From NCBI GenBank assembly GCA_030549495.1, contig JAUIRK010000754.1, forward strand, positions 25,264 through 89,263: a stretch of 64,000 nt of DNA, in the 5' to 3' direction. A program made the translations under genes and the position numbers. A model generated the notes under the pieces. The model was not told the origin of the DNA. It saw only the letters and a list, made by a program, of their open reading frames with translations, and ran no database searches. This DNA comes from Nectonema munidae. Lineage: Eukaryota; Nematomorpha; Nectonematoida; Nectonematidae. This document shows, piece after piece, positions 45,673 to 58,560 of the stretch (the first letter of the stretch is position 1; each line of letters opens with the position of its first letter).

Positions 45673-46190
45673 TAAGTAAATTATATCCTAATTACACAAA
45701 TAACAAATAAAGCAGCTAAATAAAATAACTTACTGGATTACATTAATCTAAAAAATAATAAACTAAATCACTAGAAATAATAAAAAAATAATTACATTTG
45801 GACATCTAGATATATTTGAGCTGATAAATGACACCATAATAAATATATAAAACTACAGTCTGATGTATCTTGTATGTTTATAACTTATTATATAACTATT
45901 TTGACATAATATACACCCAAATATTTGTTATGGCGATAAATTTGACAAAAAATGGGAAAAATTATTTTGTCCTTTTCGAAAATTTTATCGATTATAATTC
46001 GTATATTCGAAATCAGCATAACGATAGAAACAAAAATATCTATATAAAATTTATAAAAATTTTAAAAATAATTCGCGATCCCTGGGAACATCTGCCAATC
46101 CCTGGGATTCAGAACATCTTTCAATGACCATCTAAAATCGGCATTCACAAACGACCTTGAATGGTACTTATCCCAATTTTAACATTAGTT
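45673..46190. other. intergenic, nothing recognised
   Basis: AT-rich. The frame 45870-46127 has no motif. Confidence 0.5.
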
Positions 46191-46196
46191 ATCAAT

Positions 46197-46720
46197 CAGT
46201 GTTTCACAACGTTTACGCATGTGCAACCCCTAGCCTAGATACTAAAAGGCCTCGAACCCCCTGATGTAAGCAGATATGGCCTAATGCAGGGGCTATTAGC
46301 CTTTATTCAGTTATGGACTACTTTAAGAAGCTAATGAAAGTTATGGACCTGCAAGCAAATTTTCATACAAGTCATGAAAACAATCGTGCAAGCTATTTGG
46401 AGTTGTAAAAAAATTCTCAAAGTTTTTATTAAAATGACCTATTATATAATGGTTTTTAATATTTATGAAATATTTTAATCAAAAAAAATTATATGAAAAT
46501 ATATGTATAATTTTAAATAAAAAAAATAGTTTTAATCTGAGCTTCCTGGACCTCTTAAGAATCCCTCGCCTAATGTTTGCTGGATCATGTCTCATGACAT
46601 CTACAACACGCAATCTGTCTCTATTTCTTGTTTTTAAATTTGTAAAAATTGAAAACCCTTCCTCACACTTGTAGGTAAATGCAAATCGAACAGACACGCA
46701 AAAGTATTGCCATGCTGACT
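46197..46720 (-). mobile_element. hAT fragments: two termini and a transposase C-terminus
   Basis: On the minus strand near 46650-46540 TYKCEEGFSIFTNLKTRNRD is the C-terminal dimerisation motif of ZBED/GTF2IRD2-like hAT transposases. About 250 bp beyond its end lies CAGGGGCTATTAGCCTTTAT (46287), a hAT end in the expected place. CAGTGTTTCACAACG (46197), with CTAAAAGGCCTCGAACCCCC behind it, looks like the end of a different hAT. The 5' parts are missing. Confidence 0.55.
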
Positions 46721-46839
46721 TGACTTGGACAGAAGTTACAGTCGCAAAATTAGAAATAAGTGGAGTCGAAGACGAAAAATATAAATAAGTGTAGTCAGAG
46801 TCGCAAAATATTTTCATGACTCCAGAACCATGCATCTCA

Positions 46840-49800
46840 CAGAAATAATGCTATTTGCCAATTCATGTCTTCATTGAAGAAGATAAATAGAAATATTTGT
46901 TGTAATAAATCTAATAATAATGTTATTTGTCACTCTTCTCTTCATTGAAGAAGTTAGGATGAGAAAAATCTACAGACGTGTGTATAATATTTGCTCTCAC
47001 TCATAATATACTTTATTTTCTTACATAACTCACCTTTAGTGATGATAAACAAAAAGTTCAAATATAAGCTTTACAACCAAAGCTGTAAAGTCAGAGTCAA
47101 AAAAAGCAAAGTGGTGTTATAACTTAATTTGATTCCAAACCTTAATTGCATTTATTTTTATATATAGATATGAAAGTTTCCCAAGTTTCTCAACTCCAAA
47201 CGATCTTAATAACAATAAAATTGGTTTGATACTATCATGCACTTCAAAGGAATTTCACGATTAGTGTAAAAAATTCAGTTAACGAAACACAAGTGAATGT
47301 AAAAAAATTGTTATATTGCTAATGACCAGAAAAGTTTCATTACTAAGGCGTGGTTAAATTTCTCTAAAATAAATGCAGTTTGAAAATGATCTCATTTTAA
47401 AAATAAAAAAATAATTTCAAATCATCGTTCACTTTCTAGCATGGGTTTCGACATCAAATAATTTTTTTCTCAAATATAATCTAGGGTGCATAGTAATTAT
47501 ATAAATAATACGACCACTAATAATTTTATTAGAATTAGACCACTAATATTTTTTGAGAAATTCATTTAGATAAGTTTTCAAGGGAGTACATAAAGGAACT
47601 TTGATGCAACGTTCAAAATTTAATAATGAACAAATTTACTAGATAGTATAAAATGCTAACATACAAACATGTTGGTGTAACCCAGCTAATAATAAACTTT
47701 TGGATATTCAATTTTTGTGATAGGATCATACATACGTCCCAAAATTTTTGAACCCCACCCGTCGTGTTTTTACCCATCCTGCTCTATTTTCTAATATAGA
47801 ATTAGTCTCCACCATGGAGCGGACGTCATATATGTAATCCCATAGAATATGATATATCAAAAAAACTATGGTATATATGTACATTTAAATAAAAACGTAA
47901 AATGAGGTTAGAGAAAGTACGTTATTTAACGTTTCGAACTGAGTGTTCAGTCATAAAAATACATGATCTTATGACTATTCAAAATATAAAATAGTGCCTT
48001 TTCACTAGTTATTTTAAGTTCTTAAACTTTAACTGCATATAATTAGCATGGCCCCTTCCTCTCTTTTTAATACATTGAAATATTTTGGGTATAATTCTAA
48101 ATTAGAATTTTTAAGTTATAATTCCAAAATTAGCTCTATTGAATGAAATTTAAATTAAATTAAAAAAGAATAACATTTTAAAATTATTTATATTACCAAG
48201 TTAAAGATAAATCAATAATTGCGTCAAATAAGGAATGATAAAGCTGGAACAAAAAATGTACACAAAAAAAATACATTTTTTATAGAAATGAAATTAACTG
48301 TAATGACTAATGAATAAGATATAATAATTTTTAGAGCTTATTTCAAATACAAACAAGATCAATAATTTTTCTAAACAATTTTATAGTATTTTTATCCAAA
48401 TTAATTATACGAATTTCTGATTCATTAAATCCTCCTTAAATAATCCAACAATCTGATAAATACAAATATTTTTCTAAAATCAAACTTTTTTATAGGAATT
48501 TGTACACTTTGCCTGAAAAAACGAAAATTTTACTTTTCAACTTCGATACGCAATTTTTTTAAAACCAATTGTATATTTTCTCCTATATAAAAATTTAACA
48601 ATATGACGTTAAGCGAAAAAAGTTGTGTAATTATTCATTATACTATTCTGTAATTCGCCTTTTCACAAAATCTAGCTCCAGACTAACCTAATCATAAGTT
48701 GTAAAAAATATTATTATTAAAGCTCTTCTTTTTTCTATCAATAATTGTGTAATTAATAATTGAATCTGTTTGCCTGATATTGTGAAAATACTTATATATT
48801 TTATTTTAACTGCTTGAAACATTATTGTGTTCTTTTTAACTCGATTTTTCAGCCAGAAATAAAACATAGTCGCAAGGGAATTATTAGAAAATTATTAGAA
48901 GTGATTTCAAAAAGTTACTCAAAATAAATTTTAATTCATATTGAATATTTTTGTTTTTTTCAATTGGAATAAGCACAATTTTTAATATTTTGTAAAACTT
49001 TGAATGAAATTTAAATCAAATATTCAGTTTGATTTTCTAAGAATTCATCATCAATGTGAATCAAATTTCAAATAAAATTTTTACATATAGTTTTGTGATG
49101 TGAAGCCAAAGGGGCTATAATAAACAAAGAAAATTTTACTAGAAAAGCTAAACATTTTGTTCAAAATCCAAATTTTAATGTCTTGGAATTTTCAATAATC
49201 ACGTTAAGGCTATCATGCTTTAAATTTGGCTTCAAAATTAATATGAGTGTTAATATGCATGGTGGAGTCTACACTAAATTTGTTTTTACTTATTTTTAAA
49301 ACAATATTAACATAGGAATGCTTTGAATTCTGAATCAACAAAAAGAATTTAGACATTTCGAAATTTATAATGACAGGGTTTTTTAAGTTGACTCCGAACA
49401 GCACACTAATTACTCCAATAGTTAATGCCATCAATAGGTGTATGGATAAATTGACATTTTCTTTATGGTGTGATGTAGCTAGAATTAAAGTAAATTCATT
49501 CTTGCCAAAGTGTAAAACCCTAATCTTTTAAGAGGTATGTTTATTATATTGTTTATTTCTAAAAAAGATGTTCTAGAAAGTGTTTATTATCAACAGTAAT
49601 GAACATAATGAAGCTTGTACTATAACTCAAAAACTTGAATGAGTTACGATATTTAGCACCTTTTAATCAGTGTATGAAGGTAAAGAAAGGGCATCTGGCA
49701 ATGTTGCTTGCATGTAGAAATAAATTTCTACCACCTAATAACCTCTTGACTTTTACTTTTACCTTGATGCGGGAGAGCATTTTTATTATTGGTGTCATTA

Positions 49801-50026
49801 AGAATATAATGACATTAGCATGGTATGTGTTTCATCTCTGACTATCACAAAATGTATATCAAAATATTCTTTCAAATAAATTTGGGCCAATAAATCTTAA
49901 AGAAACTAATTCTTCCTACACTCTACAATTTAGTAGAAACAACAGATTCATACATAACAACCTTGATTCAATATTTACTAGGATAAATTATGGGTATTTC
50001 TAAAAATTGCCCTAGATTGCCCCATG
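46840..50026. other. 3-kb AT-rich stretch, nothing recognised
   Basis: No coding frame with a motif. GGACGTCATATATGTAATCC at about 47820-47840 resembles GGGACGTCATATATACATGA at about 63797 and may mark MITE ends. Frames at 49213-49434 and 49635-49841 are unsupported. Confidence 0.5.
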
Positions 50027-50034
50027 ATCTAGAG

Positions 50035-51759
50035 CAGTGGTTCCCAACCTTTTTCAGTGACGACCCCATTTAAGTCTCAGCAGAATTTTTGCGACCCCAC
50101 CCAAAGATCAAGGCTATATTCATTGATCAAGGTATACATAAGAATGCTACATAACTTGTTTTATTATAGCAAGAACGAAAATATACATTTATATACAATA
50201 TAAATATCTCAAAATATATCATTTATTTATATAATTGGATGTTACTGATGCGAGTAATACAAGCTTTATTTTGATAATAAAAAATAATGTTCTTAATGTC
50301 ATGTTTGGTACTGCTTTTCTATCATCAACTTCAATCCGTGATGTTGTTTTGGATACAGAACAACGTTGGTCATCCTCAGCCTGGAGTTTAATTATTAGGT
50401 TCGATTTTATAAGTAATAAAGATTAAAAGGTCACTTTACACATAAGGAAAAGGCCTGATAATTCTCAGTATATCCTCAACCAAATTTGGATATCGAAGTA
50501 ATTTCCTTAAGAAAAAGAAGAAAGATTTTTTCATTTATCTGAATTTTTACCAAATTGATTCACTGCTAGTCAGTGTTTACACAATTAGATGTGATAAAAT
50601 CAATGAATTCCTCTTGATATCTTTCAGGAACATCTTCAATTTTTGCAGCAAATAGTTTTCTAAGTAATCTATGGGATAAATAATACTTAGTTACAAAAAA
50701 ATTGCTTTTCTAGAAAATATCGACAAAACTCCCCTTTTAAAATCTCCAAGTGTTGGATCAGCAAACTTTGAAAACTGTTGTTGAATACACCAGTCTCATT
50801 TTCTTCAACAAATGTATTTAATGTGGGAAACGTGTAAAATTTCTCTTTTCTATCCTTGACAGCCAAATATCCAGCTTCATTTGGAAGGCATTTCGTTTTT
50901 CTGCAAAATTAAGTGTTGGAATTCTCTCCCTGAAGTGAAAGATTAAGAGAATACAGAATTGTGAAGAAATCTACCAAGTATGCAGTTTTTACCAAATTTG
51001 AAATTTTGTTCTTCCTTGCTGAGATAAGAATTCCCTTACCTCAGCATTCAACGTAAAAAATTCTTCAATACTTTTCCTTTTGACAGCCACCTTACCTCAG
51101 TGTGCAATAGAAGAACTTCATGCTTGGAATCCATTTCTTGCTACATTTTAGCGAACAAGCGATTGTTCAATACATTTGACTTTATGAAGTCTATTTTAAC
51201 TACTGGTTGTATAACAGTTTTTAAATCGGTTGTGAATGTTTTTGAAGCTAATACTTGACGATGTATAATGCAATGAACTCGAACAGCTTGTGGAGTCCTT
51301 ACCATCTTTTGAAACCCAGTTCTACAGCCTAGCATAGACGGTGTACTATCAGTACATATGCCACCAACATTTTCCCACTTAGTCCATGTTCTTTAAGAAA
51401 TGTTCCTATTTTTTCATTTATCTAAATTTTAATTATTCACCAACAACTCATTTGTTATTTCTTACATATATTCGCATGTCTTTCTGCAGCTTACTGTAGG
51501 TCATTAGGGGTCGTTCACTTGACGTCAATTAAAACAGGGGGGGGGGGGGGGATCCAAAGTTGACATAAGTCGATTTTGTTAAGTGATGATATATCTAAAA
51601 GTTGACATGAGGAGGAGGGGGGCGGGGGTTGAAATTTATCAAAAAAAAAGTGTCAAGTCAATTGTGAACAACCCTTATCATTTATAATGTCCTTGCGACC
51701 CCAAGAAAATTACTTGCCGAGCCCAAGTTAGGTGGCGACCCCAGAATTCGGAACCCCTG
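50035..51759 (-). mobile_element. ZBED5-like hAT transposon 2, truncated, with target duplication
   Basis: The 8-bp duplication ATCTAGAG lies at 50027-50034 and 51760-51767. The ends are CAGTGGTTCCCAACCTTTTT (left) and, reversed, CAGGGGTTCCGAATTCTGGG (right). The transposase reads on the minus strand: MLGCRTGFQKMVRTPQ and VRVHCIIHRQVLASKTF (51335-51250), then FIKSNVLNNRLFAKM. More decayed frames run toward the C-terminus near 50240 (SVSKTTSRIEVDDRK). The BED finger and N-terminal half are absent, so this copy is 5'-deleted inside intact ends. It has many stops. A MITE is nested at 51507-51675. Confidence 0.88.
51507..51675. mobile_element. MITE nested in the hAT, TA target
   Basis: TA on each side (51505-51506, 51676-51677). 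The ends are GGGGTCGTTCACTTGACGTC (left) and, reversed, AGGGTTGTTCACAATTGACT (right). The interior holds a 14-base G run (51538-51551) and a second G-rich run near 51615. Its end sequence resembles Tc1/mariner-type MITEs seen in many invertebrates. Confidence 0.6.
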
Positions 51760-51782
51760 ATCTAGAGAGTAATTAAAAAATA

Positions 51783-52545
51783 AAAATTTATCATTTTTAT
51801 TATTATTATTCTTTATAATAATTAATGAGAGAGTGAGTTAGTGAGGTCTCTAACCACTTTCCAGCTTTGGCTGATATGCTTGCAGGTTGCTAGAGTTTGC
51901 GATTTGATGATTGTGTGGAGTTTAGTTGAAGAACATTGTGGAATTCTAGTATCCTAGGAGAAAAAATTGTATATAGTATTTGTGTTCGGGATATAAAGTA
52001 AAGGAGATAAGAGTATAATTAATTAAGAGGTGTGTGCGATAAGGATTGGTTCAATTTTGTTAATTAAAATAGAGATTTCTTGAAGTATGATTGGATGTTG
52101 TAAAAAATCATATAGAGAAGTAGGAGGTTCGTTAAAGTGTAGATTACAGAAGTTAAGTAGCTTAACACGTAAATCATGAAAAATTGGGTAGTAGATAATT
52201 ATGTGTAGAGGTGTTTCGATGTAGGGGCAACCAAATCTACATAATGGATTGTTGTGAAGTTTGAATCTATAGAAGTAGGAATAGGTTTGGCAGTGTGATA
52301 AGAACCACTTGATGGAGTTGCGAGAGAGAGTGATATTTTTATTGTGAACGGCAAAGTTAATCAAGGGTGGTGCAATATTAAGAGATAACCATGTGTTCAG
52401 TATAGATGTATATGCGGCTTTAATGATAGTGGATAAAGGGAGAGAAGGTAAGATAAAAGAATGCGTGTTTGGAGGTAATGTTTTAGATATTCTGTCAACA
52501 CTATTGTTTTCAGTGCAAGTGGAGCGTGCGGGAGACAAATAGATT
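51783..52545 (-). mobile_element. 5'-truncated LINE, 3' end (I-like, TAA tail)
   Basis: A minus-strand frame of 171 codons (52538-52023) ends in the Cys/His-rich C-terminal element of RNase H-bearing LINEs: SIKWFLSHCQTYSYFYRFKL, NNPLCRFGCPYIETPLHIII, YYPIFHDLRVKLL. About 200 bp of 3' UTR follow, ending near 51800 in (ATA/TAA)n, the tail type of the I group. The frame has no internal stop, so the insertion is fairly young. The 5' part is missing. Confidence 0.75.
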
Positions 52546-52744
52546 GTTATGTTGAAAAAATTGGAAAGTCTTTGATTTTTTTTGATTTATATTATGTATA
52601 ACATCTGTTATACATAAATATGGATGTACATTTTATTAAATATATTTCATCAATTTTTCCACAAAAATAGAAATTCTAGAACTTTTAAGGGATAGAATAT
52701 AAACAGAATTTTAAAAGCAAAATGGAATTATAATGTTATATCCT

Positions 52745-53885
52745 GTGTCTGTTGCTGCAAACTACAGTAGGATTTTTCCAATCTATCTCGTCCTTCATAT
52801 CCTTTATGTCGATTTTGTACATACGCATATCCTTTCAATTGCATTCTTCCATTTCAGACAAGGTCTACCGCGGTTCTTCCTTCCATCAATCTCCATCTTT
52901 ATTACCTTCTTTATCCAATCTTCATCATCCGGTCTTACTACATTCTCAATATGTTCTTTGCTAATTCACCTTCTAACATTCTTACTTTCAGCCTTTTCCT
53001 AGCCTCTTCAAAATCCCTCATTTTCGCTATAATTCTCAGCATCTTTCTTTCTCCACTCAGAAGTTTTTTTCATCAATCTTTCGTAACGCCCACGTCTCGC
53101 TCCCATATAACATCATAGGCCTGACACAGGTTTCATAAATCCTCACTTTGCAATACTCTGGTATATACTTTGCTTTCAGAACTCCCTCTAATTCTCTGAA
53201 CTTCATCCATGCACATTTGATCCTTCTGGTTACAGCAATCTCACATGATCCATCCTCCTCTAGGGTGTCTCCCAAATAATTGAAAGAATTCACTTCATAC
53301 TCACTTTGTTTCTCATATCTTTCCATTTCAACTTATTGTTTTACATTTGCGACATTTGAATCCATTTTTAAAAACCCGCTACAACTTTATATTTTTAGCA
53401 ATACCGCTACATCTTCTGTGTATCCACTTATCACAAGTTGTACATTCTATAGAATTCGATCCAACACCTTTTCCACATACACCACACGACCATTTCCCTC
53501 CTAAACCTTCGTTAAACGAGTTTTCTCAACATGTCTTCATAATTTTCGTTTTTTTCTTGTTGACTTTCAAACCAATGCTTTCCAAAACTACCTTCCAATT
53601 TTTAAGTCTATCCTCTAATATTCCTTTGATTCCGCCATCAAAACTAGGTCATCCGCATACAAGATATCATATGGTAAGCCTATTTTCATATCTTTTACCG
53701 TTTCATTCAGTACAATTATAAACAACAGAGGGCTCAAGACTAAACCTTGATGTATACCAATCTTTATCTCAAACCAATCACTTACTCCGTACTTTATATT
53801 CACTCTCGTTTTCGCTCCATTATACATATTCATCACCAGTTTCACCAGACCTTCTTCAACGCCTCATCTCAGCTGATATGTTTGA
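52745..53885 (-). mobile_element. RTE-like LINE fragment (reverse transcriptase)
   Basis: Minus-strand frames: VMNMYNGAKTRVNIKYGVSD, GIHQGLVLSPLLFIIVLNET and LPYDILYADDLVLMAES (53845-53620) cover reverse transcriptase blocks with the catalytic YADD. Further down, NSFNYLGDTLEEDGSCEIAV, RIKCAWMKFRELEGVLKAKY and VRPMMLYGSETWALRK (53290-53070) form the conserved C-terminal region. A frame change lies between them and the 3' end is decayed. It belongs to the same broad group as the LINE at 18.5-20.0 kb. Confidence 0.85.
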
Positions 53886-55021
53886 TAAGTAAGTTTCTTT
53901 ATACAGAAGAAGAAATAGAAGAAAAAATCATGGTTTACTATTTTCACACAAAGGCTCGATAACATTTAGTAAATTGCTAAAAACTCAACAATTTTGTGAA
54001 TGTAAAAGACTAAATAAATTTATTGTAAACCAAAAGAATTTCTTTATCTCTCAATTCAAATGTTTCCTCCACCAATTGTAAAAAAAATTATGCACAGAAA
54101 GCAAGCCGTTTGAAAAAAAGAGTTAATGAAGTATTTAAATATGATAAAAGAAATCATTTTGTTAGGTTAATACAAATAAAACGACACTGCTAGAATTGTC
54201 AAAAAGAAAAAAAATCTGCAGCAGATGAGAGGTTTCTTAACCAGGAAATTCTTTACTTTTTTTTAATTAAAAACTTAAATACAAAAAACGAATATTAAGT
54301 AACATTTAATATATTGCTGATGCCGATTATCATCTCAAAAATAGGAGACTTTTTTCAAGCACAACCAATTATTCATTTTTGATCATTATAAGGTCTGAAT
54401 TAAACATAATATAAAGTATTTTAATTGAAAAAAAGTTTCAAAGAATTACGGTCCTAATGGGAAGATGCAAAACTTTAAAAAATTCGATAGAAAAATATTT
54501 CTTTAAAGTTAATTCCAAAATTCAAGTGCGCTGACCTAAACAAAATAAAAATAAATTTTTATATTTATGAAGTTACTTCTACTGTTGATTAAAATCTTTC
54601 CTTAGCAGTGTTAGGAAAGTAATCATATGATCAAGAGACAAAATCAGAGACCTAAAAAAAGATAATACAGTCAAACCTGCTGGACCCTCGATTACCCACA
54701 TAAAAATATTTGCGCTGGTATGTGGGTGTGGACAGAATTTTGAGATTTGGGTAATATTTGACAACATTTAGATATTTTCTATTTCTCAGAAATCAAAATG
54801 AAGTATTAAAAAAATAAATCAGAATACTTTCTAAGCATCCTTTACTATTAATAGTCCTTAGTTATATGATATGCCGAATTTAACTGAAATATGCGCATGT
54901 ATGGGAATAAGAATTGATATAGTGTCATGTAAAATCAAATAAAAAATAAAGAGATTAAGCACCTCAAAAATTATTTTCGTAAAAAAATTATAAAATAATA
55001 CTAAAAAGCTAGGTGGTTTAA
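53886..55021. other. intergenic with one pogo-like terminus
   Basis: TA followed by CAGTCAAACCTGCTGGACCC (54668) looks like a pogo/Tigger end; no partner was found. Nothing else was recognised. Confidence 0.5.
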
Positions 55022-55439
55022 CCCTATTAGTGCTGGGGGCGTAAAACGCCCCCCCTTCAGTAAAAAATTAATTGTAGAAAATTGGCTGAATCATATCCCT
55101 TCAAATTTTGTGACTTTTCCTAAAATCGCTTGCTGCATCTTTTGAAACTATTTTCATGGTAGTCGAATGAACCTTTCATGTCCAAAACTGTCAATCAAAA
55201 TCAAAAATTAAAATTTTTCAGCAAAAATTTGACATTATCTGTACTTAACCTTATAATTTAGGATCTATATTATATAATACCCTGAAAATTTATAATTTTA
55301 TACAGTTTGGAACGCATAACACTTTATATATTTAATTTTTCCAATAATCATGGCTACTTTTTAGAAAATATCCATCAAAATTTTGATTGATCAAAAATAT
55401 ATCTTATAAAATATTCTTACAAATTTTACATAAAATATA

Positions 55440-56680
55440 TGTTTTTATAATAATTCGGTCATGCTGTTTTCATTTCTGGACTCATTTTTTACATTTAAGA
55501 TTTGAAAATACCTATAAGTGTTAATCAAATTTGCGGTTTACTTCTGAAAATTGTCTACAAAAACATTCCTTCAAATTTTACATAAAATATATGTTTTTAT
55601 ACTAATTCGGTCATGCTGGTTTCATTTCTGGACTAATTTTTTACGTTTAGGATCTGAAAATACCTATAAATGTTAATCAAATTTTCGGTTTACTTATAAA
55701 AATTATCTTTAAAAACATTCATTCAAATTTTACATGAAATATATGTGTTATACTAAATCGGCCATGCTGGTTTCATTTATGGACTCATTTTTTACGTTTA
55801 GCATGTGAAAATACCTATAAGTGTTAATAAATTTGCGGTTTACTTCTAAAAATTGTCTCCACAAAAATTCAATTCAAATTTTACAATGAAATATATGTTT
55901 TTATACAAAATCAACCATGCTGTTTTCATTTCTAAACTCATTTTTTACATTTAGGATGTTAAAATACCTATAAGTGTTAATCAAATTTGCGGTTTACTTC
56001 TAAAAATTGTCTCCAAAAACATTCATTCAAATTTTACAATTAAATATATATTTTTATACCAAATCAACCATGCTAGTTTCATTTATGGACTCAATTTTTG
56101 CAGTTTGAATTTGAAATTACCTATAAGTATCAATCAAATTTGCGCTTAGTTCTAAAATTTGTTTCCAAAAATATTGATTCAAATTTTACATGAAATATAT
56201 GTTTTTATAGCAAATAGATCATGATGATTTCATTTCTGAATACAGTTTCCGAATTTAGATGTTTTTCTGCTAGTGTCAATCAAATTTGCGGTTTATGTCT
56301 GAAAACTATATCCCAATATATTCTCTCTAATTTTACATAAAATATATGTTTTTATACCAATTCGATCATAATAATTTTTATTCCTGAAATCATTTTTTTG
56401 TATTTAGAGGTTTTAAATATCTGAAAGTGTCAATCAAATGTTCGATTTACGTCTAATGTCTACAGAAATATTTTTGAAATTTAAATAAAATATCTGTTTT
56501 TATGACAAATGGAAGATGCTGGTTTCATTTTTCGACTCAGGTTTGGCATTTATGGTTTTAAAATATCTGAAAGCTTCAATCAGATTTGCGGTTTACTTCT
56601 AGATACTGTCTTCAAAAATATTTTCAAAAAAATAAAATATATGTTTTATACCAAATCGACTATGCTTATTTTATTTCTGT
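55440..56680. repeat. tandem array B, about nine units of ~150 bp
   Basis: GGTTTCATTTCTGGACTCAT and variants recur at about 150-bp steps from 55470 to 56670. Each unit includes TTTTACATAAAATATATG and AATCAAATTTGCGGTTTACT segments. Units become more diverged toward the interior. Homologous to 20580-21180 in reverse complement. Confidence 0.85.
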
Positions 56681-56689
56681 ACTGAATTT

Positions 56690-57560
56690 TGGATAATACG
56701 GTTAAAAAATATCTCGAAGTGGCAATTAAATTAGTAATGTATGCGTGAAAATCAGTTGTGTAAAAAATTTTCAAAAAATGGCTGCATATTAGTTACATAG
56801 TAAAAATATACTTTTTTTTTGTATATTTCGGTTTATAATACTTTTTACAATCATCTTGAGTATGAAATATTTATACAATTAACATTTAGCTAAGATGGGT
56901 AGGAAATCTGAAAAGTTAGAATAGGTCAGATTTATCAAAAATGGCACAGATGCCAATATATGACAATTTAGTCACTATCAAGATATTTTTAATTTAAATT
57001 GAATTTGTCCATCTTTTTCCTTTTTCGTCAAAGAGATAATTTTTTAGATGAAGAACGTGGACAACTTTTTGTAATTGAACAATGAACATCACAAATGATT
57101 CATTAGAAAAAAAACCTTTGAAATGAGATTGGTTGACAAATATTCAGGCCTGATAATAAAATACACGATACTGATAAAAAAAGTCTAAGATCATCAAGAA
57201 GATTCTTTAATCAGAATGCTTTGAGCGAGGAAAAAAGTCATTTTATCCTTATAAAAAAAATTTCGAACACACATTGAAGAATATAAATTTCTAATGAAAA
57301 AAGAGCTACCAAGAAAGGATCATCATGCAATGAATAGCAAAATTACATACTGTAAATTATAATATGACGTACTGACTGCGAGCCGATAACGAATTTGTAG
57401 CCAAAAAGATGGAGGTCCTATCGAGTTACATAGGTTACTGTAGAATGAAATATTTTGAGTCAATTAAACACCTAAAGTTGGTTTATTAAATAAATTAAAA
57501 AAATAATTACCAGAGAAATACTGCAAGTAGAAGTTATTTTTATTATTTGACATTGATTTA
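56690..57560. other. unassigned core of the satellite-bearing element
   Basis: Not part of either array and absent from copy 1. Short broken frames occur on the plus strand (for example KYTILIKKV), but I recognise no transposase motif. It may be a decayed coding relic or another insertion. Confidence 0.4.
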
Positions 57561-58560
57561 CATGTTTAATCGATTTTTTTGACAGGTTTTATTGATTTCA
57601 TAATAAATGAACATCACCATTAAATTCTGTATACTTGAAATGTATAAAAACTTTTTATAAGAATATAAATTTTAATTTTAACATGGGCTGATATATTTAA
57701 ATTATTTTGTCAGGTTTGACTAATTTTTATAATAAAAAAAAGAATATAACCAGTAAACACCGCCTACTTGAAAATGGGTATATGTGTGTAAAATGCCATA
57801 CACGGTAAACTTCATCATTTCCCTATACTTTTATTTAACGTAATTCTCTAATTCAAAAAACCGTGCCTGATCCTTCCTTTTAGGGATAAATCAATTTTTT
57901 GACAGTTTTGATTGATTTTCATAAAAAATGAATATCACCACTGAATTACTCATGCTTAAAAATGTGTATATATGTGTAAAAAACTTTATGTACTTATTTA
58001 GATAAAAAGTTTCTTTTTGAGATGAGCTATCACATTTAGATCAATTTTTTGACAGGTTTGATTGATTTTCATAAAAAATGAATATCACCACTGAATTCAG
58101 CATATTTGAAAATGTGTATACATGTGTAAAAAACTTTATATAATTATTTAGATAAAAAGTTTTTTTGAGATGAGCTGTCACATTTAGATCAATTTTTTGA
58201 CAGGTTTGATTGATTTTTATAAAAAAAAATGAATATCACCACTGAATTTAGCATATTTAAAAATGGGTATACATGTGTAAAAAACTTTATATACTTATTT
58301 AGATAAAAAGTATCTTTTTGAGATGAGCTGTCACATTTAGATCAATTTTTTGACAGTTTTGATTGATTTTCATAAAAAATGAATATCACCACTGAATTCA
58401 GCATATTTGAAAATGGGTATACATGTTTAAAAAACGTTATATAATTATTTAGATAAAAAGTTCCTTTTTGAGATGAGTTGTCAAGTATAAATCAATTTTT
58501 TGATAGGTTTGATTGATTTTGATCAAAAATGGACATCACCACTGAATTTATCATCGTTAA
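57560..58560. repeat. tandem array A, about six to seven units of ~150 bp
   Basis: GAATATCACCACTGAATT recurs at about 57927, 58079, 58231 and 58380, with variants near 57608 and 58530. Each is followed by ACATGTGTAAAAAACTTTAT and TGAGATGAGCTGTCACATTT. The last four units are nearly identical. Homologous to 20160-20530 in reverse complement. Confidence 0.88.

Noticed and set aside
50235-50426. 63-codon plus-strand frame
   Set aside because: Antisense to the decayed C-terminus of the minus-strand hAT transposase.
56940-57500. piggyBac transposase in the core of the larger TTAA element
   Set aside because: I looked for the DDD-region and Cys-rich C-terminal motifs of the family and saw none; only short broken frames.
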